Source: SIG299 sp051880375 (GTDB taxonomy: Bacteria; Bacillota; Clostridia; Lachnospirales; Lachnospiraceae). Taken from it: DNA of 27,555 nt. The stretch spans positions 1 through 27,555 of the forward strand of contig JBJENV010000023.1 of the NCBI GenBank assembly GCA_051880375.1. The letters run 5' to 3'. Positions 13,861 to 21,303 of the stretch are shown here, piece after piece (the first letter of the stretch is position 1; every line of letters begins with the position of its first letter). Both the position numbers and the translations under genes were made by a program. The notes beneath the pieces are model-generated. The model saw only the letters and a program-made list of their open reading frames with translations, did no database searches and was not told the origin of the DNA.

Positions 13861-14784
13861 ATGAAGCAATTAAGTAACTTAACGAAGGTAATGTTTTGCA
13901 TTGTAGCAGTATTGTTAGTCATCACGGTTGCACTTGGTATTGCTACTGCAGTCAAAGACAGTAAGGAAAACAAGGATAAGCAGGGGACCGAAAACGTTAC
14001 GCCACAACCGACTCCTACAAAAGCACCGGACGTAGAAGGGAATACGGGAAACGGTCAGGATGAGGCTACACCGGAACCAACCGCACAGCCGGAGACAACT
14101 GTGACGCCTGCGGCTACACCGGAGCCGACGAAGGCACCGGTTTCGGCAACCGGGCACAAAATAGCGCTTGACCCGGGACAGCAGAAAAACGCAAACAGCG
14201 ATAAGGAACCGGTAGGCCCGGGCGCGACGGCGACAACCGCGAAAATGTCCTATGGTGCAACCAGCGTAACAACAAAGAAGAGAGAATACGAGTGGACGCT
14301 GGAACTTACATTGAAAATAAAAGAAGAACTTCAAAACCGTGGTTATGAGGTGTTCTTAACCAGAGATACTGCAGATGTGGATATCAGCAATGCAGAACGC
14401 GCGAAGCTTGCAAATGAGAGCGGCGCCGATATTTATGTCAGCATTCAGGCGGATGCAGCGGAAAATACCGCAGCAAGCGGTATTTATGCGCAGATTCCGA
14501 CAAAGACAAACGCATTTGTCGGTTATATGTATGATAGCTGTAAGGCACTTGCAACAACACTTCAAAAGGCTCTGATTGCAGAAACCGGAGCAAAGGATCG
14601 AGGTCTTGTGGAACAGGATACCGTAGCGGCTATCAACTGGAGCCAGATTCCGGTTACCGTACTCCAGCTTGGCTTTATGTCCAATAAGGACGAGGACACC
14701 AACCTGTGGTCCGCAGATTATCAGGCAAAACTCGTCAAGGCAATCTGTGACGGTATTGACGAATATTTTACGAACCAAAACTAA
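13861..14784 (+). CDS. Amidase_3 family protein with replaced catalytic residues (pseudo-amidase)
   Basis: A membrane-anchored or secreted protein of 307 residues: N-terminal hydrophobic segment at about residues 9-31, a Pro/Thr/Glu-rich linker at about 45-95, then an N-acetylmuramoyl-L-alanine amidase (amidase_3) domain from 98 to the end. The fold is well preserved (KIALDPG, GYEVFLTRD, LGFMSN). The first zinc histidine after DPG is Gln (Q107), the histidine of the SIHxxA motif is Gln (Q196) and the catalytic Glu of the VExGFM motif is Gln (Q269). Only the zinc Glu of the helix remains (E142). By family logic it should not cleave peptidoglycan; it may bind it or act as a regulator. ATG 13861 has AAGGAGG 8 nt upstream. 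An extended -10 (TGGTATACT) lies near 13786-13794. Confidence 0.85.
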   Translation: MKQLSNLTKVMFCIVAVLLVITVALGIATAVKDSKENKDKQGTENVTPQPTPTKAPDVEGNTGNGQDEATPEPTAQPETTVTPAATPEPTKAPVSATGHKIALDPGQQKNANSDKEPVGPGATATTAKMSYGATSVTTKKREYEWTLELTLKIKEELQNRGYEVFLTRDTADVDISNAERAKLANESGADIYVSIQADAAENTAASGIYAQIPTKTNAFVGYMYDSCKALATTLQKALIAETGAKDRGLVEQDTVAAINWSQIPVTVLQLGFMSNKDEDTNLWSADYQAKLVKAICDGIDEYFTNQN

Positions 14785-14829
14785 ATGAAAAAACGGAATG
14801 AAATAAAAACAGAATGAAATGATATCGGG

Positions 14830-14866
14830 ATGCCGGAGACTTGTGGCTGACATAAGTCTCCGGCAT
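14830..14866 (+). other. Strong hairpin just before truA-like gene
   Basis: ATGCCGGAGACTT (14830-14842) pairs perfectly with AAGTCTCCGGCAT (14854-14866) over 13 bp with an 11-nt loop. No T-run follows on the plus strand, so it is not a classical terminator. The AAGGAG ribosome site of the next gene begins 5 nt after it. It may be a processing or attenuation element between the two genes. Confidence 0.55.
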
Positions 14867-14890
14867 TTGAAAGGAGAATTGTTTATTAGC

Positions 14891-15637
14891 ATGAGAAACA
14901 TTCAGCTTGTCATAGAATATGACGGCTCGCGTTACGATGGCTGGCAGAAGAGTGCGTCTTCCTCCAAGGGGACAACGATACAGGAAAAAATCGAAGAAGT
15001 ACTGACAAAAATGGAAGAAGAGCCGGTGGAGGTCATCGGAGCAATCCGAACCGAAGCGGGGGCTCATGCGTACCGTCAGGTTGCAAACTTCCATACGAAC
15101 TCCAAAAAGAAAACGTATGAGATCAAGCAGTATTTAAACCGCTATCTTCCAAGAGATATTGCGATATTGGAGGCTCTGGAGGTAAACGATCGCTTTCATG
15201 CGGCATTTCTTGCAAAAGCATTTGTGTTTGAATACAGGATTACCATTGGCGAAGTACCGTCGGTTTTTGACCGGAAGTACAACTATTACTGCTTTAAGAA
15301 ACCGGACGTTGCAAAAATGAAGGCGGCGGCAGCGCAGATAGTCGGGAAAAAGGATTTTAAGGTGTTTTCCGATAATAAACGTATGAAAAAGTCCACGGTA
15401 AGAACGATTTCTTCCATCGATATTTATGCGGATGAAAAGGAAATTACAGTGACCATTACAGGAGATGATTTTTGGCCGAACATGGCACGTAATATTGTCA
15501 GCACGATTTTGGCGGCAGGTCTTTCGGAAATAGAATCGGAGGAAATTCCGAATCTGATTGCTTCGGGCGAAAGGGAGCACATAGAAAGAACGGTAGACCC
15601 TAAGGGACTCTTCCTTGCTGATGTAAAATACGAATAG
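14891..15637 (+). CDS. TruA-like pseudouridine synthase homologue, catalytic Asp replaced
   Basis: A 248-residue protein collinear with TruA, which pseudouridylates positions 38-40 of tRNA anticodon arms. The family start LVIEYDGSRYDGWQ, the C-terminal NMARNIV and PKGLFLADV are retained. The universal catalytic motif RTDAGVHA reads RTEAGAHA (E55 for Asp). The conserved FHARF reads FHAAF (A105 for Arg), and the following active-site Tyr is Phe (F113). In pseudouridine synthases the Asp is essential, so activity is doubtful; tRNA binding may persist. ATG 14891 fits the family N-terminus; AAGGAG is 14 nt upstream, which is long. It is probably in one operon with the Nudix gene (24-bp gap). Confidence 0.8.
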   Translation: MRNIQLVIEYDGSRYDGWQKSASSSKGTTIQEKIEEVLTKMEEEPVEVIGAIRTEAGAHAYRQVANFHTNSKKKTYEIKQYLNRYLPRDIAILEALEVNDRFHAAFLAKAFVFEYRITIGEVPSVFDRKYNYYCFKKPDVAKMKAAAAQIVGKKDFKVFSDNKRMKKSTVRTISSIDIYADEKEITVTITGDDFWPNMARNIVSTILAAGLSEIESEEIPNLIASGEREHIERTVDPKGLFLADVKYE

Positions 15638-15661
15638 AAACCGAAGGGAGTGTGGAACTCT

Positions 15662-16057
15662 ATGGAAAAGTACAGAATCAAAGTAAAGGGAATCGTAACG
15701 AACGGAAGCGACTATCTGATGTTAAAAAAGTGGTACGACGACAGAATTGACGAACCGTATCAGTGGGAATTTCCGGAGGGAATGATGGAATTCGGAGAAT
15801 CTCCGGAACATGCCGCAGAACGTATTGTTTCTGAGGCTGCCGGAATAACGGCAGAGGCGGCAAAACCGCTGTATACCTGGCAGTATATGCTTGGCGACAC
15901 GTCTTATGTCGGTATCTGTTATCTGCTGTATGCCCGGACGGAGGAGGCAGTAATATCGGAGGAATATACGGAAAATGCATGGGTCAATCGTCTGGAGTTT
16001 GCCGACTATATTACAAATCCGAAGATGTTGGCGGATATAGAACGTGCCGAATTGTAA
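15662..16057 (+). CDS. Nudix-fold protein with degenerate Nudix box
   Basis: 131 residues, the size of a single Nudix domain. The box starts normally (G40, five residues, E46, seven residues, R54), but the REUxEExGU part reads RIVSEAAGI. The first metal-binding Glu is Ile (I55) and the second Glu of the EE pair is Ala (A59); only E58 remains. Pyrophosphohydrolase activity is therefore doubtful, and it may be a nucleotide-binding or regulatory Nudix-like protein. ATG 15662 is chosen; AAGGGAG lies 11 nt upstream, and the in-frame GTG at 15650 overlaps that site. It is followed by pyrC after a 22-bp gap, so it is likely cotranscribed with the pyrimidine genes. Confidence 0.75.
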   Translation: MEKYRIKVKGIVTNGSDYLMLKKWYDDRIDEPYQWEFPEGMMEFGESPEHAAERIVSEAAGITAEAAKPLYTWQYMLGDTSYVGICYLLYARTEEAVISEEYTENAWVNRLEFADYITNPKMLADIERAEL

Positions 16058-16079
16058 CAACAGAGAGGGAGAGAAAAGC

Positions 16080-17414
16080 ATGGAATTGCTGATTCGAGGC
16101 GGACATCTGGTGGACCCGGCGGCGGGAAGGGATGGTCTGTTTGATATTCTTGTGCGCGACGGTGTGGTCGCAGAGGTAAAGGCATCAGAACCGGAATGCT
16201 GCGAGGCAGAGAATGAGAACGAACCGAAAACAGTGCAGCATACGGCGGATCGTGTCATTGATGCAGCAGGAAAGTATGTTATGCCGGGCTTTATTGATTT
16301 GCATGTTCACTTAAGAGAACCGGGACTGGAGTATAAAGAAACCATTGCGACCGGCGGGAAAGCAGCTGCCGCAGGCGGTTTTACCAGTATCTGCCCGATG
16401 CCGAATACAAAACCGGCAACGGATTCACCGGAGAAAGTAAAAGCATTGTTAAAAAAAGCAGAAACCGATTCACCGGTGCATGTTCTTCCAATCGGAGCTA
16501 TCACTGTCGACCAGAAAGGTGAGGTGCTTGCAGATATCGGGGGAATGGCAAAAGCAGGAGCCGTTGCGGTCAGTGAGGATGGAAAGTCGGTCATGAATTC
16601 CGCTGTTTATGCAGAGGGCATGAAGGCAGCGGCAGAAGCGGGGATTCCGGTTTTTGCACATTGCGAGGATATTAATCTGGTACGCGGCGGCGTGATGAAC
16701 GCCGGGATGCGGGCGAAAGAACTTGGACTGCCGGGCATTACAAACGCTGTAGAGGATATTATTGTGGCAAGGGATATTCTGCTTGCGAAGGAAACCGGAG
16801 TGCAGCTGCATCTGTGTCACTGCTCTACACGGGACAGCGTCCGCCTGCTTCGTGCGGCAAAGGAAGAAGGACTCCCTGTGAGCGGAGAAACTGGTCCGCA
16901 TTATTTTACAATGACGGATGAGGAAATTCCGGGGGACTTCGGAAACTATAAGATGAATCCGCCTCTTCGTGCCAGGCAGGATAAAGAAGCGTTGATTGCG
17001 GGACTTACAGAGGGTGTCATGGAGGTTATTGCGACCGACCATGCACCGCATTCAAAGGAGGAAAAAGAGCAGTCCATGTTAAAGGCACCGTTTGGTATCG
17101 TCGGACTGGAAACTGCATTTGCACTCACGGTTACCGAACTGGTAAGAAAGGGACATCTTTCCATGGCACAGCTTGTGGCACGTATGAGTACGGCACCTGC
17201 GGGTATTCTTGGCATTCCGAAGGGAACACTTGCCGAAGGCAGCTGTGCGGACATTGTCATTGCGGATATTACAGAGGAATATGAAATTGATCCGGAAAGC
17301 TTTTTCTCCAAGGGCAGGAATACTCCGTTTGCCGGGAAGAAGGTCTATGGAAGGGTTTGCTGTACCATTGTGGACGGAACTGTTGTATATGAAAGAAATG
17401 CGGAAGGAGCATAA
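16080..17414 (+). CDS. pyrC: Dihydroorotase (class I)
   Basis: A zinc amidohydrolase that closes N-carbamoyl-aspartate to dihydroorotate in pyrimidine synthesis. It has 444 residues. All key positions look intact: DLHVHLREPG metal pair plus substrate arginine, MPNTKPATDSP, the SEDGKSV metal-ligand aspartate, FAHCED, LHLCHCST, and the catalytic ATDHAPHS. An unusual acidic, Glu/Asn-rich insertion lies at about residues 35-55, before the YVMPGFID strand. ATG 16080 has AGGGAG about 8 nt upstream, which is better than the in-frame start at 16044 inside the Nudix gene. pyrF starts 6 bp after its stop, so the two form an operon. No PyrR-type attenuator is seen nearby. Confidence 0.95.
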   Translation: MELLIRGGHLVDPAAGRDGLFDILVRDGVVAEVKASEPECCEAENENEPKTVQHTADRVIDAAGKYVMPGFIDLHVHLREPGLEYKETIATGGKAAAAGGFTSICPMPNTKPATDSPEKVKALLKKAETDSPVHVLPIGAITVDQKGEVLADIGGMAKAGAVAVSEDGKSVMNSAVYAEGMKAAAEAGIPVFAHCEDINLVRGGVMNAGMRAKELGLPGITNAVEDIIVARDILLAKETGVQLHLCHCSTRDSVRLLRAAKEEGLPVSGETGPHYFTMTDEEIPGDFGNYKMNPPLRARQDKEALIAGLTEGVMEVIATDHAPHSKEEKEQSMLKAPFGIVGLETAFALTVTELVRKGHLSMAQLVARMSTAPAGILGIPKGTLAEGSCADIVIADITEEYEIDPESFFSKGRNTPFAGKKVYGRVCCTIVDGTVVYERNAEGA

Positions 17415-17420
17415 GATACC

Positions 17421-18347
17421 ATGATAGAAAAACTGATTGAAAAAATTGAAGCAACAAAAGCGCCGATTGTCGTAGGTCTTGACCCGATGCTGGCGTTCAT
17501 CCCGAACCGGATTAAGACAACTGCCTTCGGGGAGTACGGTGAAACGCTGGAGGGAGCTGCGGAGGCAGTCTGGCAGTTTAACAAGGGAATTGTAGATGCA
17601 GTGGCGGATCTTGTCCCGGCAGTAAAGCCGCAGATTGCCATGTATGAGCAGTTCGGACTTCCGGGTCTTATGGCATTTCATAAAACCGTGCAGTACTGTA
17701 AACAGAAGGGGCTGATTGTCATCGGCGATATCAAGCGCGGCGATATCGGCTCGACTTCCGCAGCATATGCAACCGGACATATCGGTAAGGTAACCATCGG
17801 TTCCAATACCTTTGAACCGTTCGGTGAGGACTTTATCACGGTCAATCCGTATTTCGGAATTGATGGTGTGAAGCCGTTTGTTGATGTATGTAAGGAGAAC
17901 GACAAAGGCTTGTTTTTACTTGTGAAAACATCCAATCCTTCCAGCGGAGAGTTTCAGGACAGGATTATTGATGGCAGACCGTTGTATGAGCATGTCGGTG
18001 AAAAGGTTGCAGAATGGGGCGCTGACTGCATGAGCGGTGAGTACAGCAATATCGGTGCAGTTGTCGGTGCGACATATCCTGAAATGGGTAAGGTGCTTCG
18101 TGCATTGATGCCAAAGACCTTTATTCTTGTGCCGGGGTACGGCGCACAGGGCGGTAAGGGTGCAGATCTGGTACATTTCTTTAACAAGGACGGTCTGGGA
18201 GCTATCGTCAATTCTTCGCGCGGCATTATCGCTGCCTATAAGCAGGAAGCCTATGAGAAGTTCGGAGAAGCAGGCTATGATGAGGCGGCAAGGCGTGCAG
18301 TGCTGGATATGAGGGAAGATATTTATCACGCAATCGCAAACAGATAA
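17421..18347 (+). CDS. pyrF: Orotidine 5'-phosphate decarboxylase, type 2
   Basis: Converts OMP to UMP. The 308 residues and sequence belong to the longer type 2 group rather than the 230-residue type 1. The catalytic Lys-Asp array is present in VIGDIKRGDIGSTSAAYA, the substrate loop VVGLDPMLAF is near the N-terminus, and VPGYGAQGGKG and NSSRGI provide phosphate binding at the C-terminal side. ATG 17421 is preceded by GGAAGGAG about 12 nt upstream, overlapping the end of pyrC. The converging dedA gene ends 2 bp after its stop, and only a short ATAACGTTAT palindrome with a T-run lies between. Confidence 0.95.
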   Translation: MIEKLIEKIEATKAPIVVGLDPMLAFIPNRIKTTAFGEYGETLEGAAEAVWQFNKGIVDAVADLVPAVKPQIAMYEQFGLPGLMAFHKTVQYCKQKGLIVIGDIKRGDIGSTSAAYATGHIGKVTIGSNTFEPFGEDFITVNPYFGIDGVKPFVDVCKENDKGLFLLVKTSNPSSGEFQDRIIDGRPLYEHVGEKVAEWGADCMSGEYSNIGAVVGATYPEMGKVLRALMPKTFILVPGYGAQGGKGADLVHFFNKDGLGAIVNSSRGIIAAYKQEAYEKFGEAGYDEAARRAVLDMREDIYHAIANR

Positions 18348-18349
18348 CG

Positions 18350-18997
18350 TTATTTTTTACGGCGAAGCTTATAAAAAAGCAGCAGGGCGAGGGCAGGAAT
18401 CAGGAGAAGCAGAAGGATGAACTTATATTCCTGATAATAGTACTGTACATCGCCCCAGCTGCTTTTTAGAAAATAGCCAAGGCCGATGAGCACACAGTTC
18501 CAGACCGTAATGCCGAGCAGAGAGTAGGAAAAGAATTGGGAATACGGTTGCTTTACACTCCCGGCAATAAAAGCGATATAGGTGCGGCAGAGCGGGATAA
18601 TTCTGCCAAAGCAGACCGCAAAGGCACCGTAGTGCTCAAACTTTTCCCTGGAGGCATCAATGCCTTTTTTTGTTTTCGGAAAGCAGGTTGTCAGCTTATC
18701 AAGCAACCTGGAACCGCCGAATTTGCCGATAAAATAGCAGACCGAAGTGCCGAGAATTCCGGCAAGGACGCTGAGCGGAATCAGCAGGAAATAGGAAAAA
18801 CCGTAGGTATGCGCAAACGCTCCGGCAAACGGCAGGACGATTTCGCTGGATACCGGAAAGCACGCATATTCCAGCAGTATAATAAAAAATAAGGCAAACA
18901 TGCCATAGTCGTTTAAAAGAGAGGCAAAGGTATCGATGGGGCCCTCCAATCCGTTCCGGTCGTCGAGCAGCAGCGGCTGCGCATGGCAGACAGGCAT
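18350..18997 (-). CDS. DedA-family membrane protein
   Basis: An integral membrane protein of up to 215 residues with about five hydrophobic segments and a Lys/Arg-rich C-terminal tail. Characteristic DedA motifs are EYACFPVSSEIVLPFAG (the re-entrant loop with the acidic residue) and FGRIIPLCRTYIAFIAG (the arginine-bearing loop). The family is linked to lipid-carrier or phospholipid flipping and to proton-motive-force homeostasis; the substrate here is unknown. The start is uncertain: ATG 18997 has no clear ribosome site, and the first 16 residues do not resemble the family. A TTG at 18949 would give a more usual N-terminus. Confidence 0.85.
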   Translation of the reverse strand: MPVCHAQPLLLDDRNGLEGPIDTFASLLNDYGMFALFFIILLEYACFPVSSEIVLPFAGAFAHTYGFSYFLLIPLSVLAGILGTSVCYFIGKFGGSRLLDKLTTCFPKTKKGIDASREKFEHYGAFAVCFGRIIPLCRTYIAFIAGSVKQPYSQFFSYSLLGITVWNCVLIGLGYFLKSSWGDVQYYYQEYKFILLLLLIPALALLLFYKLRRKK

Positions 18998-19135
18998 AAA
19001 ACTGCCGGAATCTAAGGTTAGTTTCGTTGGGATAAGTATATTTTAGCCACAAGACCATTATGCAGGAAAGAGAGAAAAAAAGCGAATTCAGATTTCGTTA
19101 AAATGGCTGAGTCGGAAAGGAGCAGAAAAACAGGA

Positions 19136-20119
19136 ATGATTAGAATCGCAGTGTATGATGTCAGAGAGGATGAAAAAGAAAAACTGAAGCAGATAGAGGA
19201 ACAGCTTGGAATTGAGATGTATCTGACTACGCAGGGACTGAATACAGATACGGTGACATTAGCAAAAGGCTGCAGCGGTATCAGCGTTTTGGGACATCAC
19301 TATATCGGAGAAGAGGTGCTGATAAAGTGCAAAGAGGCAGGCATTACACATTTGTCCACGAGAACCATCGGCTATAATCACATTGATGTAAAACGTGCGA
19401 AAGAGCTGGGCTTTCGGGTAAGCAATGCGAGTTATCCTCCGTACGGAGTTGCTGATTTTACGGTGATGCTGATGCTTCTTGTGCTCCGTAACTATAAACC
19501 GGCGATGTGGCGTCAGCAGGTGAATGACTACTCTTTAGCAGGGCTTCAGGGACGTGAACTAAGACACATGACGGTCGGAATCATCGGCACAGGAAAAATC
19601 GGCAGCGCCATTATTGAAATGCTGCACGGCTTCCGTTGCCGCATTCTTGCCAATTCCGTTGTGGAGAATGAAGAAGTAAAGCAATATGCAACCTATGTGG
19701 ATTTAGAGACCATTTATCGGGAGTGCGACATCATTTCGATTCATATCCCGCTGACCGATAAGGTACGCCACATGATTAATACGGAGACGATTGCAAAGAT
19801 GAAGGATGGAGTCATTCTGATAAATACGGCAAGAGGCGAGCTGATGGATATCCGCGCACTGACGGAAGGCATTGAGAGCAAGAAAATCGGTGCGCTGGCG
19901 ATGGATGTCTTTGAAAATGAGCAGGAAATTTATCATCAGGATTTAAAGAATGATATCATAAAGAATCGTGACATGGCGTATTTACGCCAGTTCCCGAACG
20001 TTGTGCTCACGCAGCACATGGCATTTTACACAAATGCAGATGTGGAAAGTATGATAACCTGCGGCATCGAATCCCTGGTCTGCTTTGCCAAGGGCGAGCC
20101 GTATGCGTGTGAATTGTAA
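19136..20119 (+). CDS. D-2-hydroxyacid dehydrogenase, VanH-like D-lactate dehydrogenase
   Basis: Reduces a 2-oxo acid such as pyruvate to the D-hydroxy acid. It has 327 residues. The substrate region STRTIGYNHID, the Rossmann loop VGIIGTGKIGSA, NTARGELMD (catalytic Arg), FENEQEIY (Glu) and LTQHMAFYT (catalytic His) are all in place. After beta-2 the usual YD (NAD-specifying Asp) is replaced: the stretch is ILANSVVEN, similar to the AYS of VanH proteins, which favour NADPH. ATG 19136 matches the family start MIRIAVYD; an in-frame ATG at 19103 has no ribosome site. No VanA-like ligase or VanX-like dipeptidase is nearby, so a fermentative or redox role is as likely as a cell-wall one. Confidence 0.88.
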   Translation: MIRIAVYDVREDEKEKLKQIEEQLGIEMYLTTQGLNTDTVTLAKGCSGISVLGHHYIGEEVLIKCKEAGITHLSTRTIGYNHIDVKRAKELGFRVSNASYPPYGVADFTVMLMLLVLRNYKPAMWRQQVNDYSLAGLQGRELRHMTVGIIGTGKIGSAIIEMLHGFRCRILANSVVENEEVKQYATYVDLETIYRECDIISIHIPLTDKVRHMINTETIAKMKDGVILINTARGELMDIRALTEGIESKKIGALAMDVFENEQEIYHQDLKNDIIKNRDMAYLRQFPNVVLTQHMAFYTNADVESMITCGIESLVCFAKGEPYACEL

Positions 20120-20163
20120 AGATGTTTGAAGCGTGATTATTTTGAGAGGCAGGGGGAAACAGT

Positions 20164-20667
20164 ATGCATAATCAGTTGACGGAAAGCGACATTCAGAAGA
20201 TGAAAGAGGAAATCGAATACCGTAAGCTTGTAGTACGGAAAGAGGCGCTGGAGGCGGTAAAGGAAGCACGTGCGCAGGGTGACTTAAGCGAGAATTTTGA
20301 ATACTATGCGGCAAAGAAGGATAAAAACCGGAATGAGAGCCGTATTCGCTATCTGGAAAAAATGATAAAGACCGCAGAGGTTATTCATGATGATTCTTCG
20401 GAAGACGAAGTCGGTATGAACAATACGGTAGAACTTTACTTTGAAGAGGATGATGAGGTGGAAACGTACCGCATTGTCACGACAGTACGTGAAAATTCCT
20501 TAAAGGGTATGATCAGTGTGGAATCACCGATCGGACGCGCTGTTTTCGGGCGCAAGGTAGGAGAGCGTGTGAAAGTGAAGGTCAATGATTCCTATGAATA
20601 TGATGTCGTGATTCGTTCCATTACAAAGACTGTGGATGATTCGGAGGACAAAATCCGAAGCTATTAA
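20164..20667 (+). CDS. greA: GreA/GreB transcript-cleavage factor
   Basis: Rescues backtracked RNA polymerase by stimulating its intrinsic RNA cleavage. It has 167 residues. An N-terminal antiparallel coiled coil runs to about residue 80, with the catalytic tip QGDLSENFEY (D40 and E43, the pair that positions magnesium). The C-terminal FKBP-like domain includes SPIGRAVFGRKVGE. ATG 20164 has AGGGGG about 8 nt upstream. It lies 44 bp after the dehydrogenase gene in the same direction, with no terminator seen between. An inverted duplication begins 7 bp after its stop codon. Confidence 0.92.
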   Translation: MHNQLTESDIQKMKEEIEYRKLVVRKEALEAVKEARAQGDLSENFEYYAAKKDKNRNESRIRYLEKMIKTAEVIHDDSSEDEVGMNNTVELYFEEDDEVETYRIVTTVRENSLKGMISVESPIGRAVFGRKVGERVKVKVNDSYEYDVVIRSITKTVDDSEDKIRSY

Positions 20668-20673
20668 AGAAAA

Positions 20674-20723
20674 GGAAGTGTTTCAGGTGCTGAAACACTT
20701 GTTACAGCACCTGAAACACTTCC
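20674..20723 (-). terminator. 19-bp inverted repeat, terminator of the HD gene
   Basis: GGAAGTGTTTCAGGTGCTG (20674-20692) is the exact reverse complement of 20705-20723. The right arm is the last six codons of the minus-strand HD gene, and after the left arm the minus strand continues CTTTTCTTT, so it can act as that gene's terminator. The left arm is also half of a smaller palindrome (AAGTGTTTCAG at 20676-20686 with 20690-20700), giving two exclusive folds. Confidence 0.7.
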
Positions 20724-21214
20724 CCAATGGTACAGAGCTTATCGATCAGGCAGACAATCACTGCTTCGCGGCACAGCGGAATTCGGCGGATAGAGAGCGG
20801 CCACATGTGCGTGCGGATAATGTTTTCTTCCTTGTCGGTAAGCTTTGTGATTTTTCTGGCATTTCTTAATGCGGCAACCGGATGATAAAAGCCATGAAGC
20901 GGACGATTTTCGTCCTTGATGTGCCAGTCGTATAAAAAGTAATCATGCAGTAGCGCGCCGCGAATCAGGCTGTGGTTGTCGGTTTCTATACCTAACCGGT
21001 TCAGACGGGTGGAAAGCCAGTAGCTTCCCTTTGCAACACTGCATACGTGGCGGTAGGTCGAAGTGTGGCCGTGCTGGATATATTCCTTCATGGAAGAAAG
21101 CGAAGCGTCAGCCTCTAACCTTTGAAATTCCCTCAGAAAAAGGTCACGTTCCCGTGCAGTGTAGTGACGTCTGCTGTTCTGTTTAATTTTTGCGCGAAGC
21201 TTTGTGGTCAACAT
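20702..21214 (-). CDS. HD-domain protein (putative phosphohydrolase)
   Basis: 170 residues. It contains an HD-superfamily metal motif: a first His in TYRHVCSVAKGS, the His-Asp pair in GALLHDYFLYDWH, further His residues in YHPVAAL and IIRTHMWPL, and the final Asp in CLIDKLC. HD proteins are usually metal-dependent phosphohydrolases on nucleotides or cyclic nucleotides; the substrate is not recognisable here. The start could be ATG 21214 (GGAG 9 nt upstream) or TTG 21217 directly before it. The gene stands alone, with its own promoter at 21275-21303, convergent with greA. Its last codons form one arm of a perfect inverted repeat. Confidence 0.8.
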   Translation of the reverse strand: MLTTKLRAKIKQNSRRHYTARERDLFLREFQRLEADASLSSMKEYIQHGHTSTYRHVCSVAKGSYWLSTRLNRLGIETDNHSLIRGALLHDYFLYDWHIKDENRPLHGFYHPVAALRNARKITKLTDKEENIIRTHMWPLSIRRIPLCREAVIVCLIDKLCTIGEVFQVL

Positions 21215-21274
21215 CAAGACATTCTCCGTTTTTTTTAATTGAGTTCTGCGAAAGAGTTCTCTTTCATTTTTCTT

Positions 21275-21303
21275 ACTTTATCATGATACTATGGATTCGT
21301 CAA
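21275..21303 (-). promoter_or_regulatory. Sigma-A-type promoter of the HD gene
   Basis: On the minus strand, TTGACG (21303-21298) and TAAAGT (21280-21275) are 17 bp apart. The -35 matches five of six bases and the -10 four of six. Transcription would start near 21268, about 54 bp before the start codon. Confidence 0.5.

Noticed and set aside
16470..17051. Long minus-strand ORF within pyrC
   Set aside because: It is a shadow of the pyrC coding strand; no motif and no ribosome site.
19136..20119. Vancomycin resistance operon
   Set aside because: Only a VanH-like dehydrogenase is present; no ligase, dipeptidase or VanRS genes nearby.
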